DNA from: Acidipila rosea
GTDB lineage: Bacteria > Acidobacteriota > Terriglobia > Terriglobales > Acidobacteriaceae
Assembly: GCF_004339725.1 (NCBI RefSeq)
Contig: NZ_SMGK01000004.1
Coordinates: forward strand, 297,301-361,300
Length of the DNA stretch: 64,000 nt
Direction of reading: 5' to 3'
Made by a program: the position numbers and the translations under genes. Position 1 is the first letter of the stretch; the number at the start of each line of letters is the position of its first letter. Under the pieces are notes generated by a model. It was not told where the DNA came from and did no database searches. It was given only the letters and a program-made list of their open reading frames with translations. Shown one piece after another: positions 9,167 through 17,327 of this stretch.

Positions 9167-10214
9167 AGTATCCGTTACGCGCGTGCACCGCGAGTTGCGG
9201 AAGTCCCGGAGGGGGCACGAGCTTTACTTTTAATTTACGCCACTTGCCGTCCCGTCTCGCATCGTCGGATTTGTAGCCGAGTACATATTCATTGCGAAGT
9301 TCGGCACTGATCTTGGTGGCGATGTCGCCCATCTCGGCAACGTCATCCACTTTGAAGAGTCTGCCGCCCGTCTCGTTGCTTATGTCTGCGAGCAGTTGCG
9401 GTCCCATTCGCTCCTCTGTGGTGGGGGCATACGGGTCAAAGATGCCGATGGAGTAAATCTGTACGGCGGATTCGCGCACGGCGGTGCGCACCTCATTTTC
9501 CGTGTATCGGCTACGGTTGTCGCCGCCGTCGGAGACGATCAGCAGTGCGTGGCGCTCATACTTCGCCTGCTTCATTTTTGCGATACCAAAATAGATTGCG
9601 TCGAGCAGTGCGGTCCGATGGCCGGGATGCACGTTGGTGAGCTGTTCCTCAATGTCATCGACCGAAGAGGTGAAGTCCGAGACCAGTTCCGGGCGGTCGT
9701 TGAAGGCGATCACGAAGAACTCGTCCTGAGGGTTTGCCGTTTTCATGAACTGGAAGACGGAATCGCGTGAGCGATTGATCTTGTTGGCCATGCTGCCACT
9801 CATGTCAAAGATGATGCCGATGGAAACTGGGGCGTCTTCCTGGGAGAAGGTTTTGATCGTTTCAGGACGATTTTCTTCATAGAGGAAGAAGTTTTCCTTC
9901 TCCAGACCCGTCACCAGTCGATCGGCGCCATCGGTGACCGTCACCGGCACGAGCACCAGGTTCACATCCACGCGGATGCGTTCATTGGAGCGGGCGTTGA
10001 GCGCAGCCCGTCCCTCCAGCGGTGGTGGTCCAGGATTCGCAGGTACGACCGGGGGAGGTGGGCTTACGTGAACCCGGTTGAGCTGATCTTCCTGACAAAA
10101 GGACCTTCCAGCGGTGAAAACGAGGACGAACGCCAGTGCGACAGGGTGTAGCCGCCTCAGTTTAGGAAGGGAACTGCGAGTTGCATTGCGGAGGAATTTG
10201 CATGTGAGAGGCAT
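9150..10214 (-). CDS. Exported VWA-domain protein, acidobacterial type (copy 1)
   Basis: 354 residues, paralogous to the downstream neighbour: same order of signal peptide, linker, VTVTDGADRLVTGLEKENFF segment, VWA domain and VHARNGYYAPLQ tail. MIDAS residues are DMSGS, the Thr in HRTALLD and the Asp in IVSDGGDN. ATG 10214 has an AAGAGGG box at 8-nt spacing and starts a long signal-like N-terminus; the frame upstream to 10253 is not needed. The two genes probably arose by tandem duplication. Partner proteins are unknown. Confidence 0.88.
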   Translation of the reverse strand: MPLTCKFLRNATRSSLPKLRRLHPVALAFVLVFTAGRSFCQEDQLNRVHVSPPPPVVPANPGPPPLEGRAALNARSNERIRVDVNLVLVPVTVTDGADRLVTGLEKENFFLYEENRPETIKTFSQEDAPVSIGIIFDMSGSMANKINRSRDSVFQFMKTANPQDEFFVIAFNDRPELVSDFTSSVDDIEEQLTNVHPGHRTALLDAIYFGIAKMKQAKYERHALLIVSDGGDNRSRYTENEVRTAVRESAVQIYSIGIFDPYAPTTEERMGPQLLADISNETGGRLFKVDDVAEMGDIATKISAELRNEYVLGYKSDDARRDGKWRKLKVKLVPPPGLPQLAVHARNGYYAPLQ

Positions 10215-10299
10215 CGTTTTGCCCTCTTGGCGGTAGCGTAGCACGCTTTTCAAGTGGACGGAGGCGTAGTTTTGCGGCGAGATGACAATGTGTTCAGGT

Positions 10300-11844
10300 T
10301 CAAGGTGCAGGTTGCGACGCTAAGTCGTTGCGGACGTACATTCTGTATCCGAAGGGCGAAACCTGGCGAGGGTCGACAGGCGGCGGCAGGGGTGTCCAGG
10401 CGCGTACCAGCTTGTAGTGGGTTGCCAGATAGCGCCCAAAGCGCGGCCATGCCTGCAGTTTTTGGTAGTCAGGGTCGCGGCTCACCTGAAATGCACCGGC
10501 GCGGGTGGCGCAATCCTCATCGGTCACGACAAAGACCGAGGGCGGATGCAGTATAAGTCTGGCCCAGTAGCGGCGGCGTACAGCCTCGATGGCAGGCGTT
10601 GCATCGGATGCGAGAACATAGCAGTCGGAAATCATGCCAGTGGCCTGGACGAGCCGCATATCGTAGAGCGCCGTAATGCAGCCGACCGTCATGTCCATGC
10701 ATTGGACATTTCCCGAGAGCCGGGGAGCGCCGATGGTCGCCAGGTCTCCTTCCATGTGCGCCAGAAATTGCTGGTTCCAGTAAGTGAAGCGTCCAGTTTT
10801 TGCGGCAGACACAGGCGCGAGGAAGCAGACGGCAAACAAGACGGTGACGACGGCCAGGGTGCGCCGCCAATTTTTCTCCGCAAGGCAGGCAGCCAGATCG
10901 CGTGCTGCAAGCGTGAGGAGTGCGGCAAGCAGAAGATAGCGATGGTAGGGATAGCCCTTGCCCTGTACGCAGTAAGACAACAGCCCGAAGGCAGCAGTGG
11001 TGAAGAGCGCCGTCCGTTCCCAGTTCCTCTCCTTGCGGGCCGGGACCGGGAACAGGGCCAGGGGCAGCCACAGCAGCAGCAGCGGCCATGCCGGTGCGGC
11101 TGAATGCTGCAGCAGGTAAGCGAGGGGTCTTCTGCCGAGGGAGGCATAGTAGGGGACGAGATGGCGCTGCATCTCGAAAAAAGCCAGAAGAGCCTGATAG
11201 TGGACCAGATAGACGAGTCCGATGGCCAGCGGCAATGCTAATCCGGCGCAGGCGGCCAGCAGGTATTTCTGCCAAGGTGTGCCGCCGCGGCGTAGCTCGT
11301 GGATTGCCAGCGCCAGCAGGCCAACGGCGAGCGGGAGACCAATTGGCTTCACGATGCCCGCGAGGGCGGTGAGAAAGCCGAAGGGCAGCATCCACGCCCA
11401 ACGCTTCTGCCGGAGGCAAAGGAAGAGGCACGCAAGCCCCAGGATGAGCAGCACCGCCATGGATAGATCGCGCTGGCCAGCCTGCGGCATGCCATCGCGC
11501 CCATGCAGCAGGGCGAAGAGCGAGGCGGCCAGGATGCCTCCGAACCAGTCCTTTGTGAGGACCATCATTCCGGCAGCAGCCCCAGCCAGGAGGGAGAAGT
11601 CGAAAAGCCGCCAGCCCATCGCGCCGCCGCCGAAGATGCGTATTGCGGCATCTTCCATCAGGTAGCAGCCGGGGTAGTTCATGTCGAGGATGTCGCGATA
11701 GGGCGCGAAACCATGGTGCGTGAGGAAAACGACATAGTGGATGACCGATGCGTCACTGACCAGCGGCCAGCGCCAGGAGTGCGCCACGAACCATGCCGCG
11801 CAGGCGGCCAGCGCGGTGCTCATCACGATCTTGAACAGGCGCAT
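10300..11844 (-). CDS. Polytopic membrane protein, GT39/ArnT-like glycosyltransferase candidate
   Basis: 514 residues with about ten hydrophobic segments and a C-terminal soluble part. The first extracytoplasmic loop carries DILDMNYPG, resembling the acidic loop 1 of lipid-linked-sugar glycosyltransferases of the GT-C class (PMT/ArnT). That points to transfer of a sugar from a polyprenyl carrier at the periplasmic face, but the family call is inference. ATG 11844 follows AAGGG; the TTG codon just upstream (11847) could also serve. It is divergent from the DUF1015 gene. Confidence 0.6.
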   Translation of the reverse strand: MRLFKIVMSTALAACAAWFVAHSWRWPLVSDASVIHYVVFLTHHGFAPYRDILDMNYPGCYLMEDAAIRIFGGGAMGWRLFDFSLLAGAAAGMMVLTKDWFGGILAASLFALLHGRDGMPQAGQRDLSMAVLLILGLACLFLCLRQKRWAWMLPFGFLTALAGIVKPIGLPLAVGLLALAIHELRRGGTPWQKYLLAACAGLALPLAIGLVYLVHYQALLAFFEMQRHLVPYYASLGRRPLAYLLQHSAAPAWPLLLLWLPLALFPVPARKERNWERTALFTTAAFGLLSYCVQGKGYPYHRYLLLAALLTLAARDLAACLAEKNWRRTLAVVTVLFAVCFLAPVSAAKTGRFTYWNQQFLAHMEGDLATIGAPRLSGNVQCMDMTVGCITALYDMRLVQATGMISDCYVLASDATPAIEAVRRRYWARLILHPPSVFVVTDEDCATRAGAFQVSRDPDYQKLQAWPRFGRYLATHYKLVRAWTPLPPPVDPRQVSPFGYRMYVRNDLASQPAP

Positions 11845-11966
11845 CAAGCCCTTACGTTAGTTGACTGGGAATAGTTTCGCCAAGCCGCTGCGCTACAATC
11901 GCAGGAGCAAAGCAACTGTTAAATCAGTCCGGTCGTAGCCGGCAAACCCGGGGTTCAATCTTTCTC

Positions 11967-13301
11967 ATGGCTCGTATTTATCCCTTTCGCGGCCTGCGCT
12001 ACAATCCGACCATCGTTCGAGTTCAAGACTGCGTAACTCAGCCGTATGACAAGATCACGCCCGCCATGCAGCAGGCGTATTACCAGAAGAGCCCTTACAA
12101 CCTGGTGCGAATCATCCTCGGGCTGCCCGAACTGTTCGACGAAAATGGTGGCGATGTCTATACGCGCGCGGCGCGCGACTTCACAGCGTGGCGCGAGAGT
12201 GGTGTGCTGGCCGCGGAACCTGAGCCGTGCATCTTCGCCTATTCCCAGCGCTTTACGGTGCCTGGATCGAACGGCGCGGTCGCAGAGAGACGCGGATTCA
12301 TCGCGCTGGGCGAACTGTATGACTACGCCCAGAATGTCATCTTTCGCCACGAGCAGACGCTTTCCAAGCCGAAGAGCGACCGGCTGAACCTGCTTCGGGC
12401 CACACGTGCCCATTTCGGACAGATATTCATGCTTTACTCCGACCCGGGGTTAACTGCAGAGAAGCTGCTCTTCTCCGGCAATTATGTGCCGGATATTGAG
12501 GTGACCGATGAGTACGACGTCCAGCACCGGGTCTGGAAGGTTAGCGATCCCTCCACGATCAATATGCTTGCCGGGGCACTCGAGGACAAGAAGCTGATCA
12601 TTGCCGACGGCCACCATCGGTATGAGACGGCGCTGAACTACTCCAGGGAGTGCGCTCCCGCCGCAGGCGCGGAACGCACCGAGCGCAACACGAATACCAT
12701 CGCACAGCCGCCACATCCTGAAGCCGCCGTGATGATGACGTTTGTCAATATGGATGCCGAAGGTCTGGTGATTCTGCCGACCCACCGTGTCGTTTCCGGG
12801 CTTGAGAGTTTCAAGACAGCGGCATTCCTCGACAAGGCCAAGGCTTACTTTGCCATTGAACCATGCGAAACCTCAGATGCTTCGGCGTTGACCGCGAAGC
12901 TCGCCGCCGTGGGCAATGGCGCAACCGCTTTCGCAGCCGTGACCAGGGAAGGCGCTTACCTGTTGACTGCAAAGCCTGAGGCGGTCGCAGAGGCGCTAGC
13001 TGACCTTTCTGATCGGCAGCGGCAACTTGATGTAGTACAACTGCATGCGCTGGTGCTGGAGCAGTTGCTCGGCATCACGCCAGAGGCGATCCGCGAACAG
13101 CGCAACCTGCGCTATCTGCGCGATGCGGCTGAGGCCGTGGAGCAGGCTGTGCGCGGAGCGGCGGATGTCAGCCTGCTGATGAACCCGGTGACGCTGAACC
13201 AGTTGCGAGAGGTCGCCTTTGCCGGAGAAGTGATGCCGCAGAAGTCGACGGATTTCTATCCCAAATTACTGAGCGGTCTTGCCATTTATGCGTTGGACTG
13301 A
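11967..13301 (+). CDS. DUF1015 family protein
   Basis: 444-residue cytosolic protein that matches the DUF1015 family over its whole length: MARIYPFRGLRYNP at the N-terminus, VTQPYDKI, and the motif IADGHHRYETALNY near residues 212-225. The family is widespread, and the His/Tyr-rich DGHHRYE motif suggests a nucleotide- or phosphate-handling enzyme, but I know of no firm function for this branch. No clear ribosome-binding site precedes ATG 11967. It heads a plus-strand run and overlaps the amidase gene by 14 nt. Confidence 0.85.
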   Translation: MARIYPFRGLRYNPTIVRVQDCVTQPYDKITPAMQQAYYQKSPYNLVRIILGLPELFDENGGDVYTRAARDFTAWRESGVLAAEPEPCIFAYSQRFTVPGSNGAVAERRGFIALGELYDYAQNVIFRHEQTLSKPKSDRLNLLRATRAHFGQIFMLYSDPGLTAEKLLFSGNYVPDIEVTDEYDVQHRVWKVSDPSTINMLAGALEDKKLIIADGHHRYETALNYSRECAPAAGAERTERNTNTIAQPPHPEAAVMMTFVNMDAEGLVILPTHRVVSGLESFKTAAFLDKAKAYFAIEPCETSDASALTAKLAAVGNGATAFAAVTREGAYLLTAKPEAVAEALADLSDRQRQLDVVQLHALVLEQLLGITPEAIREQRNLRYLRDAAEAVEQAVRGAADVSLLMNPVTLNQLREVAFAGEVMPQKSTDFYPKLLSGLAIYALD

Positions 13302-14019
13302 GAGTGGGAACGGACGGTGGTGTAGCGCCTTCGCGGCACTCGGCGCCTTGCTGCTGTGCTTCGCCTCTGTGGCGGCGCAGACACAGCCGGTGGTTCCCCC
13401 GTCTCCCATGGCATCCGTTCAGCCTCGATTCTCCGTGGTGATTGACGCGGCCCACGGAGGAGCGGACACGGGTGCAAAGCTAACCTCCGGCCTGATGGAA
13501 AAGGACCTGGTGCTGGCGCTCTCCGTGCGGCTGCGCTCGCTCCTGGCTGCCCGCGGCATCTCAGTCATCACTACCCGGGAGTCGGACACGACCGTGGCAG
13601 CGGATGACAGAGCCGGTCTTGCCAATCATTCCATGGCAGCCGCCTGCATTATGCTGCACGCGACGACGACCGGCAGCGGAGTTCATCTATTCACCTCTTC
13701 GCTTGCGGCTGTTCCGAATGGGCGCTTTCTGCCCTGGCAGACGGCGCAGGCAGCTTACACTCCGCAAAGTCTGCGTCTGTCGTCGGAGATTGCCTCCGCG
13801 CTCGGCCACGTTCAGGTGCCGGTTACGCTGGGGCGCGCCTCTGTGCCTCCCATGGATAACTTCACCTGCCCGGCAGTTGCCGTTGAACTTGCGCCACTCG
13901 CCCATGGAAACACGACCAGGGCAGCGCCGCTCACTGACTCTGCTTACCAGACCCGTATCGTGGAAGCCCTTGCTGCTGCGCTTGAGCAGTGGCGTAGCGA
14001 TTGGCGGCAGCAGCCATGA
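13288..14019 (+). CDS. N-acetylmuramoyl-L-alanine amidase (Amidase_3)
   Basis: Cleaves the amide bond between MurNAc and the stem peptide. 243 residues with an N-terminal signal peptide or anchor (hydrophobic AALGALLLCFASVAA). Zinc ligands are the His of DAAHGGADTG, the Glu of LMEKDLVL and the His of IMLHATTT; the catalytic Glu is in VAVELAPL. The domain is compact and lacks AMIN or SPOR domains. ATG 13288 is preferred to the TTG at 13279. Its stop overlaps the next ATG (ATGA, 14016-14019), indicating translational coupling with the GerMN gene. Confidence 0.85.
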   Translation: MRWTESGNGRWCSAFAALGALLLCFASVAAQTQPVVPPSPMASVQPRFSVVIDAAHGGADTGAKLTSGLMEKDLVLALSVRLRSLLAARGISVITTRESDTTVAADDRAGLANHSMAAACIMLHATTTGSGVHLFTSSLAAVPNGRFLPWQTAQAAYTPQSLRLSSEIASALGHVQVPVTLGRASVPPMDNFTCPAVAVELAPLAHGNTTRAAPLTDSAYQTRIVEALAAALEQWRSDWRQQP

Positions 14020-14627
14020 TATCCCGCGCTCAGCGTCTACTCTTCGCGCTGCTGCTGCTGGCAGTGGTGGTGATGGCTGCGATCCTGATACGCCTGCGCG
14101 AGGGGGCGCAGGATAGGCTCTCAGCCGTCGTGGACGATGTGCCGCTTACGGTTCCGGCGGGGTCTGCTCCCCAAAAGGTTACGCTTTTCCTCGCGAACGA
14201 TCTGGATGATTCTCTGGTTGAGGTCGAGCGCAGCTATCCCATGCCGCAGGATGAGAATGAGCGCGCCCGAGTGCTGATCGGCAAGTTGCTCGCAGAGTAT
14301 GCAGCTGCGAAATCGCCGCATCCGATTGCAGATGCGGCAGGCCTTGAAGAAATTTATCTGATGCCCACCAAGGGTGGAAGAACGGCCGTTGTGAATCTTA
14401 CCGAGTCATTTGTGGAGGCTCATCCTTCGGGCATCGAGCCCGAGACGCTTACCCTGCTGTCGATCATCTCGACACTGCATGCAAATATTCCTTCCATCAC
14501 TGAGGTGCGCTTTCTCGTCGATGGCCGCGAGCGGCAGACCCTTGCCGGACATGCTGACCTGACGCGCATCTACCTGGCGACGGATACAACTCCAGCAGGG
14601 CCTGAGCCGAAGGCTGCTCAACCATGA
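14016..14627 (+). CDS. GerMN-domain exported protein
   Basis: 203 residues with one N-terminal membrane segment (LLFALLLLAVVVMAAIL) followed by a GerMN domain: VTLFLANDLDDSLV, LIGKLLAEY, EIYLMPTKGGRTAVVNLTES and VRFLVDGRERQTLAGH. GerMN domains were named from spore germination protein GerM but occur in many non-spore-formers next to amidases. A peptidoglycan-associated role is therefore inferred from context, not shown. It is joined by ATGA overlaps to both the amidase upstream and murI downstream. Confidence 0.82.
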   Translation: MISRAQRLLFALLLLAVVVMAAILIRLREGAQDRLSAVVDDVPLTVPAGSAPQKVTLFLANDLDDSLVEVERSYPMPQDENERARVLIGKLLAEYAAAKSPHPIADAAGLEEIYLMPTKGGRTAVVNLTESFVEAHPSGIEPETLTLLSIISTLHANIPSITEVRFLVDGRERQTLAGHADLTRIYLATDTTPAGPEPKAAQP

Positions 14628-15424
14628 AGATAGGCGTCTTTGATTCGGGAGTGGGCGGCCTGACCGTGTTGCGGGCGTTGTTGCCGCGCATGCCCTCAGC
14701 AGAGTACATCTATCTCGGCGATACGGCGCGGCTGCCCTATGGCTCGAAGTCGCAGGCGACCATCGCGCGCTATGCCACCACGAGCGCCCAGTTTCTCGCC
14801 GCACGGGGAGCTGAATTCCTCGTAATTGCCTGCAATACCGCCAGTGCGCTGGCGCTTGATGACATTCGCCAGGCAGTTTCTGTGCCCGTGGTGGGAGTCA
14901 TTGAGACCGGAGCGGATGCAGCCCGGCGCAGCTCTTCTACCGCCGACGTGATGGTCATTGCAACCGATGCAACGGTCGCCAGCCATGCCTATTCATCCGC
15001 ATGTCGCGAGCGAGGGTTGCATGCAATCGAGAAAGCTTGCCCGCTGCTGGTGCCGCTGGTCGAGGAGGGCTGGATCGACCACCCGGTGACGCGGGAGGTG
15101 CTCGAGATTTACCTGTCAGAGTTGATGCAGGATACAGCCCGGCAAGGTATGAATCCCGACACGCTGGTGCTCGGTTGTACGCACTATCCGCTGCTGCGCG
15201 AGCAGATCGAGCGCGCGGTGCCCTCCTCCATCAGCGTGATTGATTCCGCCGAGGCGACCGCAGAGGGCGTAGCCGCGAGGCTGGGCGTAAAGACTCCCGC
15301 TGGGGATACCGGGGCCGTCTGCAGGTTCTACGCTACCGATTCAGTTGAAAAGTTTCGTCGCCTGGGTTCAAGGTTTCTGGGGCAGCCGGTTCTCCACGTG
15401 GAACTTGTTGACCTGGGAGGCTGA
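14624..15424 (+). CDS. murI: Glutamate racemase
   Basis: Interconverts L- and D-glutamate for peptidoglycan. 266 residues. The N-terminal FDSGVGGLTVL, the first catalytic Cys in IACNTAS and the second in LGCTHYPLL are all present, with the paired Asp in DSGVGG and the His in CTHY. Overlap with the GerMN stop (ATGA, 14624-14627) places it in the same transcript as the amidase. Confidence 0.96.
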   Translation: MKIGVFDSGVGGLTVLRALLPRMPSAEYIYLGDTARLPYGSKSQATIARYATTSAQFLAARGAEFLVIACNTASALALDDIRQAVSVPVVGVIETGADAARRSSSTADVMVIATDATVASHAYSSACRERGLHAIEKACPLLVPLVEEGWIDHPVTREVLEIYLSELMQDTARQGMNPDTLVLGCTHYPLLREQIERAVPSSISVIDSAEATAEGVAARLGVKTPAGDTGAVCRFYATDSVEKFRRLGSRFLGQPVLHVELVDLGG

Positions 15425-15459
15425 TATCCTTGTTTCTTGCGTTTTAAGGAGCAGTGATC

Positions 15460-16227
15460 ATGATTGATTTGAGTGGGCGGGTCGCGGTCATCTTTGGACT
15501 GGCCAACAAGCGCAGCATCGCATGGGCGATCGCGCAGAAGCTGCAGCAGGCGGGCGCACAGCTTGCCATCAGCTATCAGAACGAGCGCATGAAGTCTGAG
15601 GCTGAAGGACTTATCGCCGATCTGCCGGGCGCGGAGGCGTTTCAGTGCGATGTCTCCAATGACGCCGAGATAGCGAGCCTTTTCGAGCAACTGAAAGAGC
15701 GCTACAGCAGGCTTGACGTGCTGGTGCACTCGGTCGCCTACGCGCCTGCGGAAGAGCTGAAGAATAACTTCGTGATGACGACGCGCGAGGGTTTCCGCAT
15801 GGCGCACGACGTCAGCGTCTATTCGCTGATCGCGGTCAGCCGCGCAGCTGCTCTGCTGATGACGAATGGCGGCAGCATCATCACCATGACGTATTACGGC
15901 GCGGAAAAGGTAGTGCCGCACTACAACGTAATGGGCGTCGCCAAGGCTGCGCTCGAAGCGACGGTGCGCTACCTGGCCGCCGACCTCGGCGCGCAGAATA
16001 TCCGCGTGAATGCCATCTCCGCCGGTCCGATCAAGACGCTGGCGGCTCGCGGCATTGGCGGCCTTGGCGACATGCTCAAGGCACACGCTGAGCGCGCTCC
16101 GCTGCATCGAAATACAGAGCAGTCTGAAGTAGGCGGCACGGCGGCGTTTCTCGCCTCGGATATGGCGAGCGGGATCACCGGCGAGACAATCTACGTCGAC
16201 AGCGGCTACAACATCATGGGCTTCTAA
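15460..16227 (+). CDS. fabI: Enoyl-ACP reductase (NADH), FabI type
   Basis: Last reductive step of each fatty acid elongation cycle. 255-residue SDR-fold protein with the FabI cofactor loop GLANKRSIAW instead of the usual TGxxxGxG. The catalytic Tyr-x6-Lys is in HYNVMGVAK, and NAISAGPIKTLAARGI forms the substrate loop. ATG 15460 has AAGGAG at 8-nt spacing; an in-frame GTG at 15454 is too near that box. Intact FabI is the usual triclosan/isoniazid-class target. Gap of 35 nt from murI. Confidence 0.95.
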   Translation: MIDLSGRVAVIFGLANKRSIAWAIAQKLQQAGAQLAISYQNERMKSEAEGLIADLPGAEAFQCDVSNDAEIASLFEQLKERYSRLDVLVHSVAYAPAEELKNNFVMTTREGFRMAHDVSVYSLIAVSRAAALLMTNGGSIITMTYYGAEKVVPHYNVMGVAKAALEATVRYLAADLGAQNIRVNAISAGPIKTLAARGIGGLGDMLKAHAERAPLHRNTEQSEVGGTAAFLASDMASGITGETIYVDSGYNIMGF

Positions 16228-16238
16228 ACGGAGGAACG

Positions 16239-16865
16239 GTGCCGGTCTACAAGTACAGCGTGCTCAAGGGGGATCCGCAGTCAGGCCGCGTTGCAGGACC
16301 TGCAGACAAGCCACCGCACTACCACATTGAGGTCCTCGCAGGTGGTGTGCGATATCAGGTGGCGGTGAACATCGAGTCGGCGAATGGTTCCGAGGTTCTG
16401 TATCTCATCAACGATGCCTACACGCCGCCCGATACCTCTGCCTTGACCACGCTGCCCCCCGGCATGACCCAGCTGGCCGGAGTCGATGGCAATCCTGCTG
16501 TCGACTACGTCCGCAGCCGTGCAGGCGGGCGCCCGATCGTCACCAGGTCCGCCATGACGCTGCTGCCCCTGCCAGGTGGAGCAGGCTCCGGAAATCTGCA
16601 GAATGCGGTGATCGACTTCCTGAACCGGGCTGTCGCTGATCAGAACGGCACCATCTATGCCTTCGGCAGCCAGTACACGGATGGCACCGGCATCCATGAC
16701 ATCCACCTGAACCAGGGCAATCCCGTCAACTATGCGCGGGATAATGGCGTTTGGCAGGATGGAATGCTGGTCTTTCACATGCCCGGAAGCAATCAGTGGG
16801 CGGCAGTCTTCATCGCCTTCCAGTCTGAGTCATGGTCAACCGATGGGAACGGCGAGCCGGCTTGA
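16239..16865 (+). CDS. DUF2278 (YukJ-like) protein
   Basis: 208 residues, GTG start at 16239 directly after a GGAGG box (spacing 5). The family pattern is clear: MPVYKYSVLKGDPQSGR, PHYHIEV, then TDGTGIHDIHLNQGN and QWAAVFIAFQSESW near the end. The family is uncharacterised; the His-rich HDIHLNQG motif is its hallmark. Placed 11 nt after fabI, so likely co-transcribed, and convergent with tsaE (3-nt gap). No function is claimed. Confidence 0.8.
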   Translation: MPVYKYSVLKGDPQSGRVAGPADKPPHYHIEVLAGGVRYQVAVNIESANGSEVLYLINDAYTPPDTSALTTLPPGMTQLAGVDGNPAVDYVRSRAGGRPIVTRSAMTLLPLPGGAGSGNLQNAVIDFLNRAVADQNGTIYAFGSQYTDGTGIHDIHLNQGNPVNYARDNGVWQDGMLVFHMPGSNQWAAVFIAFQSESWSTDGNGEPA

Positions 16866-16868
16866 AGC

Positions 16869-17327
16869 TCAACTGTGCAGCGTCAACGTGATCCTGCGTG
16901 AATCTCCCCCGGTGGTCTGCATCATGATTTCACCGTTGCTGCGCCTCACGATGCTGGGGAACTTTTCTCCCCACTCGACCAGCACCAGTGCATCCGGCGT
17001 TGTGAGTTCGTCGATGCCGAGCGATTCCAGTTGCCGTTCTGTCTCGATGCGATAGAGGTCGAGGTGGTAGAGCAGGACCGGCTTGCCGTCGCGAGTGCCT
17101 TCGTATTCGTGAATAAGCGTGAAGGTGGGGCTTGTGACCTCATCAGGGTCTGCAGCGCCGAGTGCCTGCGCGATTCCCTTCACCAGCGTGGTCTTGCCTG
17201 TACCTAAATCGCCGCGCAGAATGAGCAGTTTCGGCGGCGGGAGCAGTTTTGCGATCTCCTGGCCGGCTTCAATGGTCGCCGCGCTGCTATCGGTTTCAAA
17301 CTGGCGCATCGTGCTGGCAGCTGTCAT
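16869..17327 (-). CDS. tsaE: tRNA t6A37 threonylcarbamoyltransferase complex ATPase TsaE
   Basis: 152-residue ATPase that energises the TsaB-TsaD-TsaE complex making N6-threonylcarbamoyladenosine at tRNA position 37. The Walker A motif is GDLGTGKTTL. SPTFTLIHEYEG and YHLDLYRIE are family signatures, and LVEWGEKFP follows. ATG 17327 overlaps the upstream stop (ATGA), a common arrangement of tsaE with the NAD(P)HX repair gene. Confidence 0.95.
   Translation of the reverse strand: MTAASTMRQFETDSSAATIEAGQEIAKLLPPPKLLILRGDLGTGKTTLVKGIAQALGAADPDEVTSPTFTLIHEYEGTRDGKPVLLYHLDLYRIETERQLESLGIDELTTPDALVLVEWGEKFPSIVRRSNGEIMMQTTGGDSRRITLTLHS

Noticed and set aside
11920..11966. GGTTCAATC, a tRNA T-loop-like string before the DUF1015 gene
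   Set aside because: The flanking bases do not form a T stem, and no acceptor, D or anticodon arm can be built around it.
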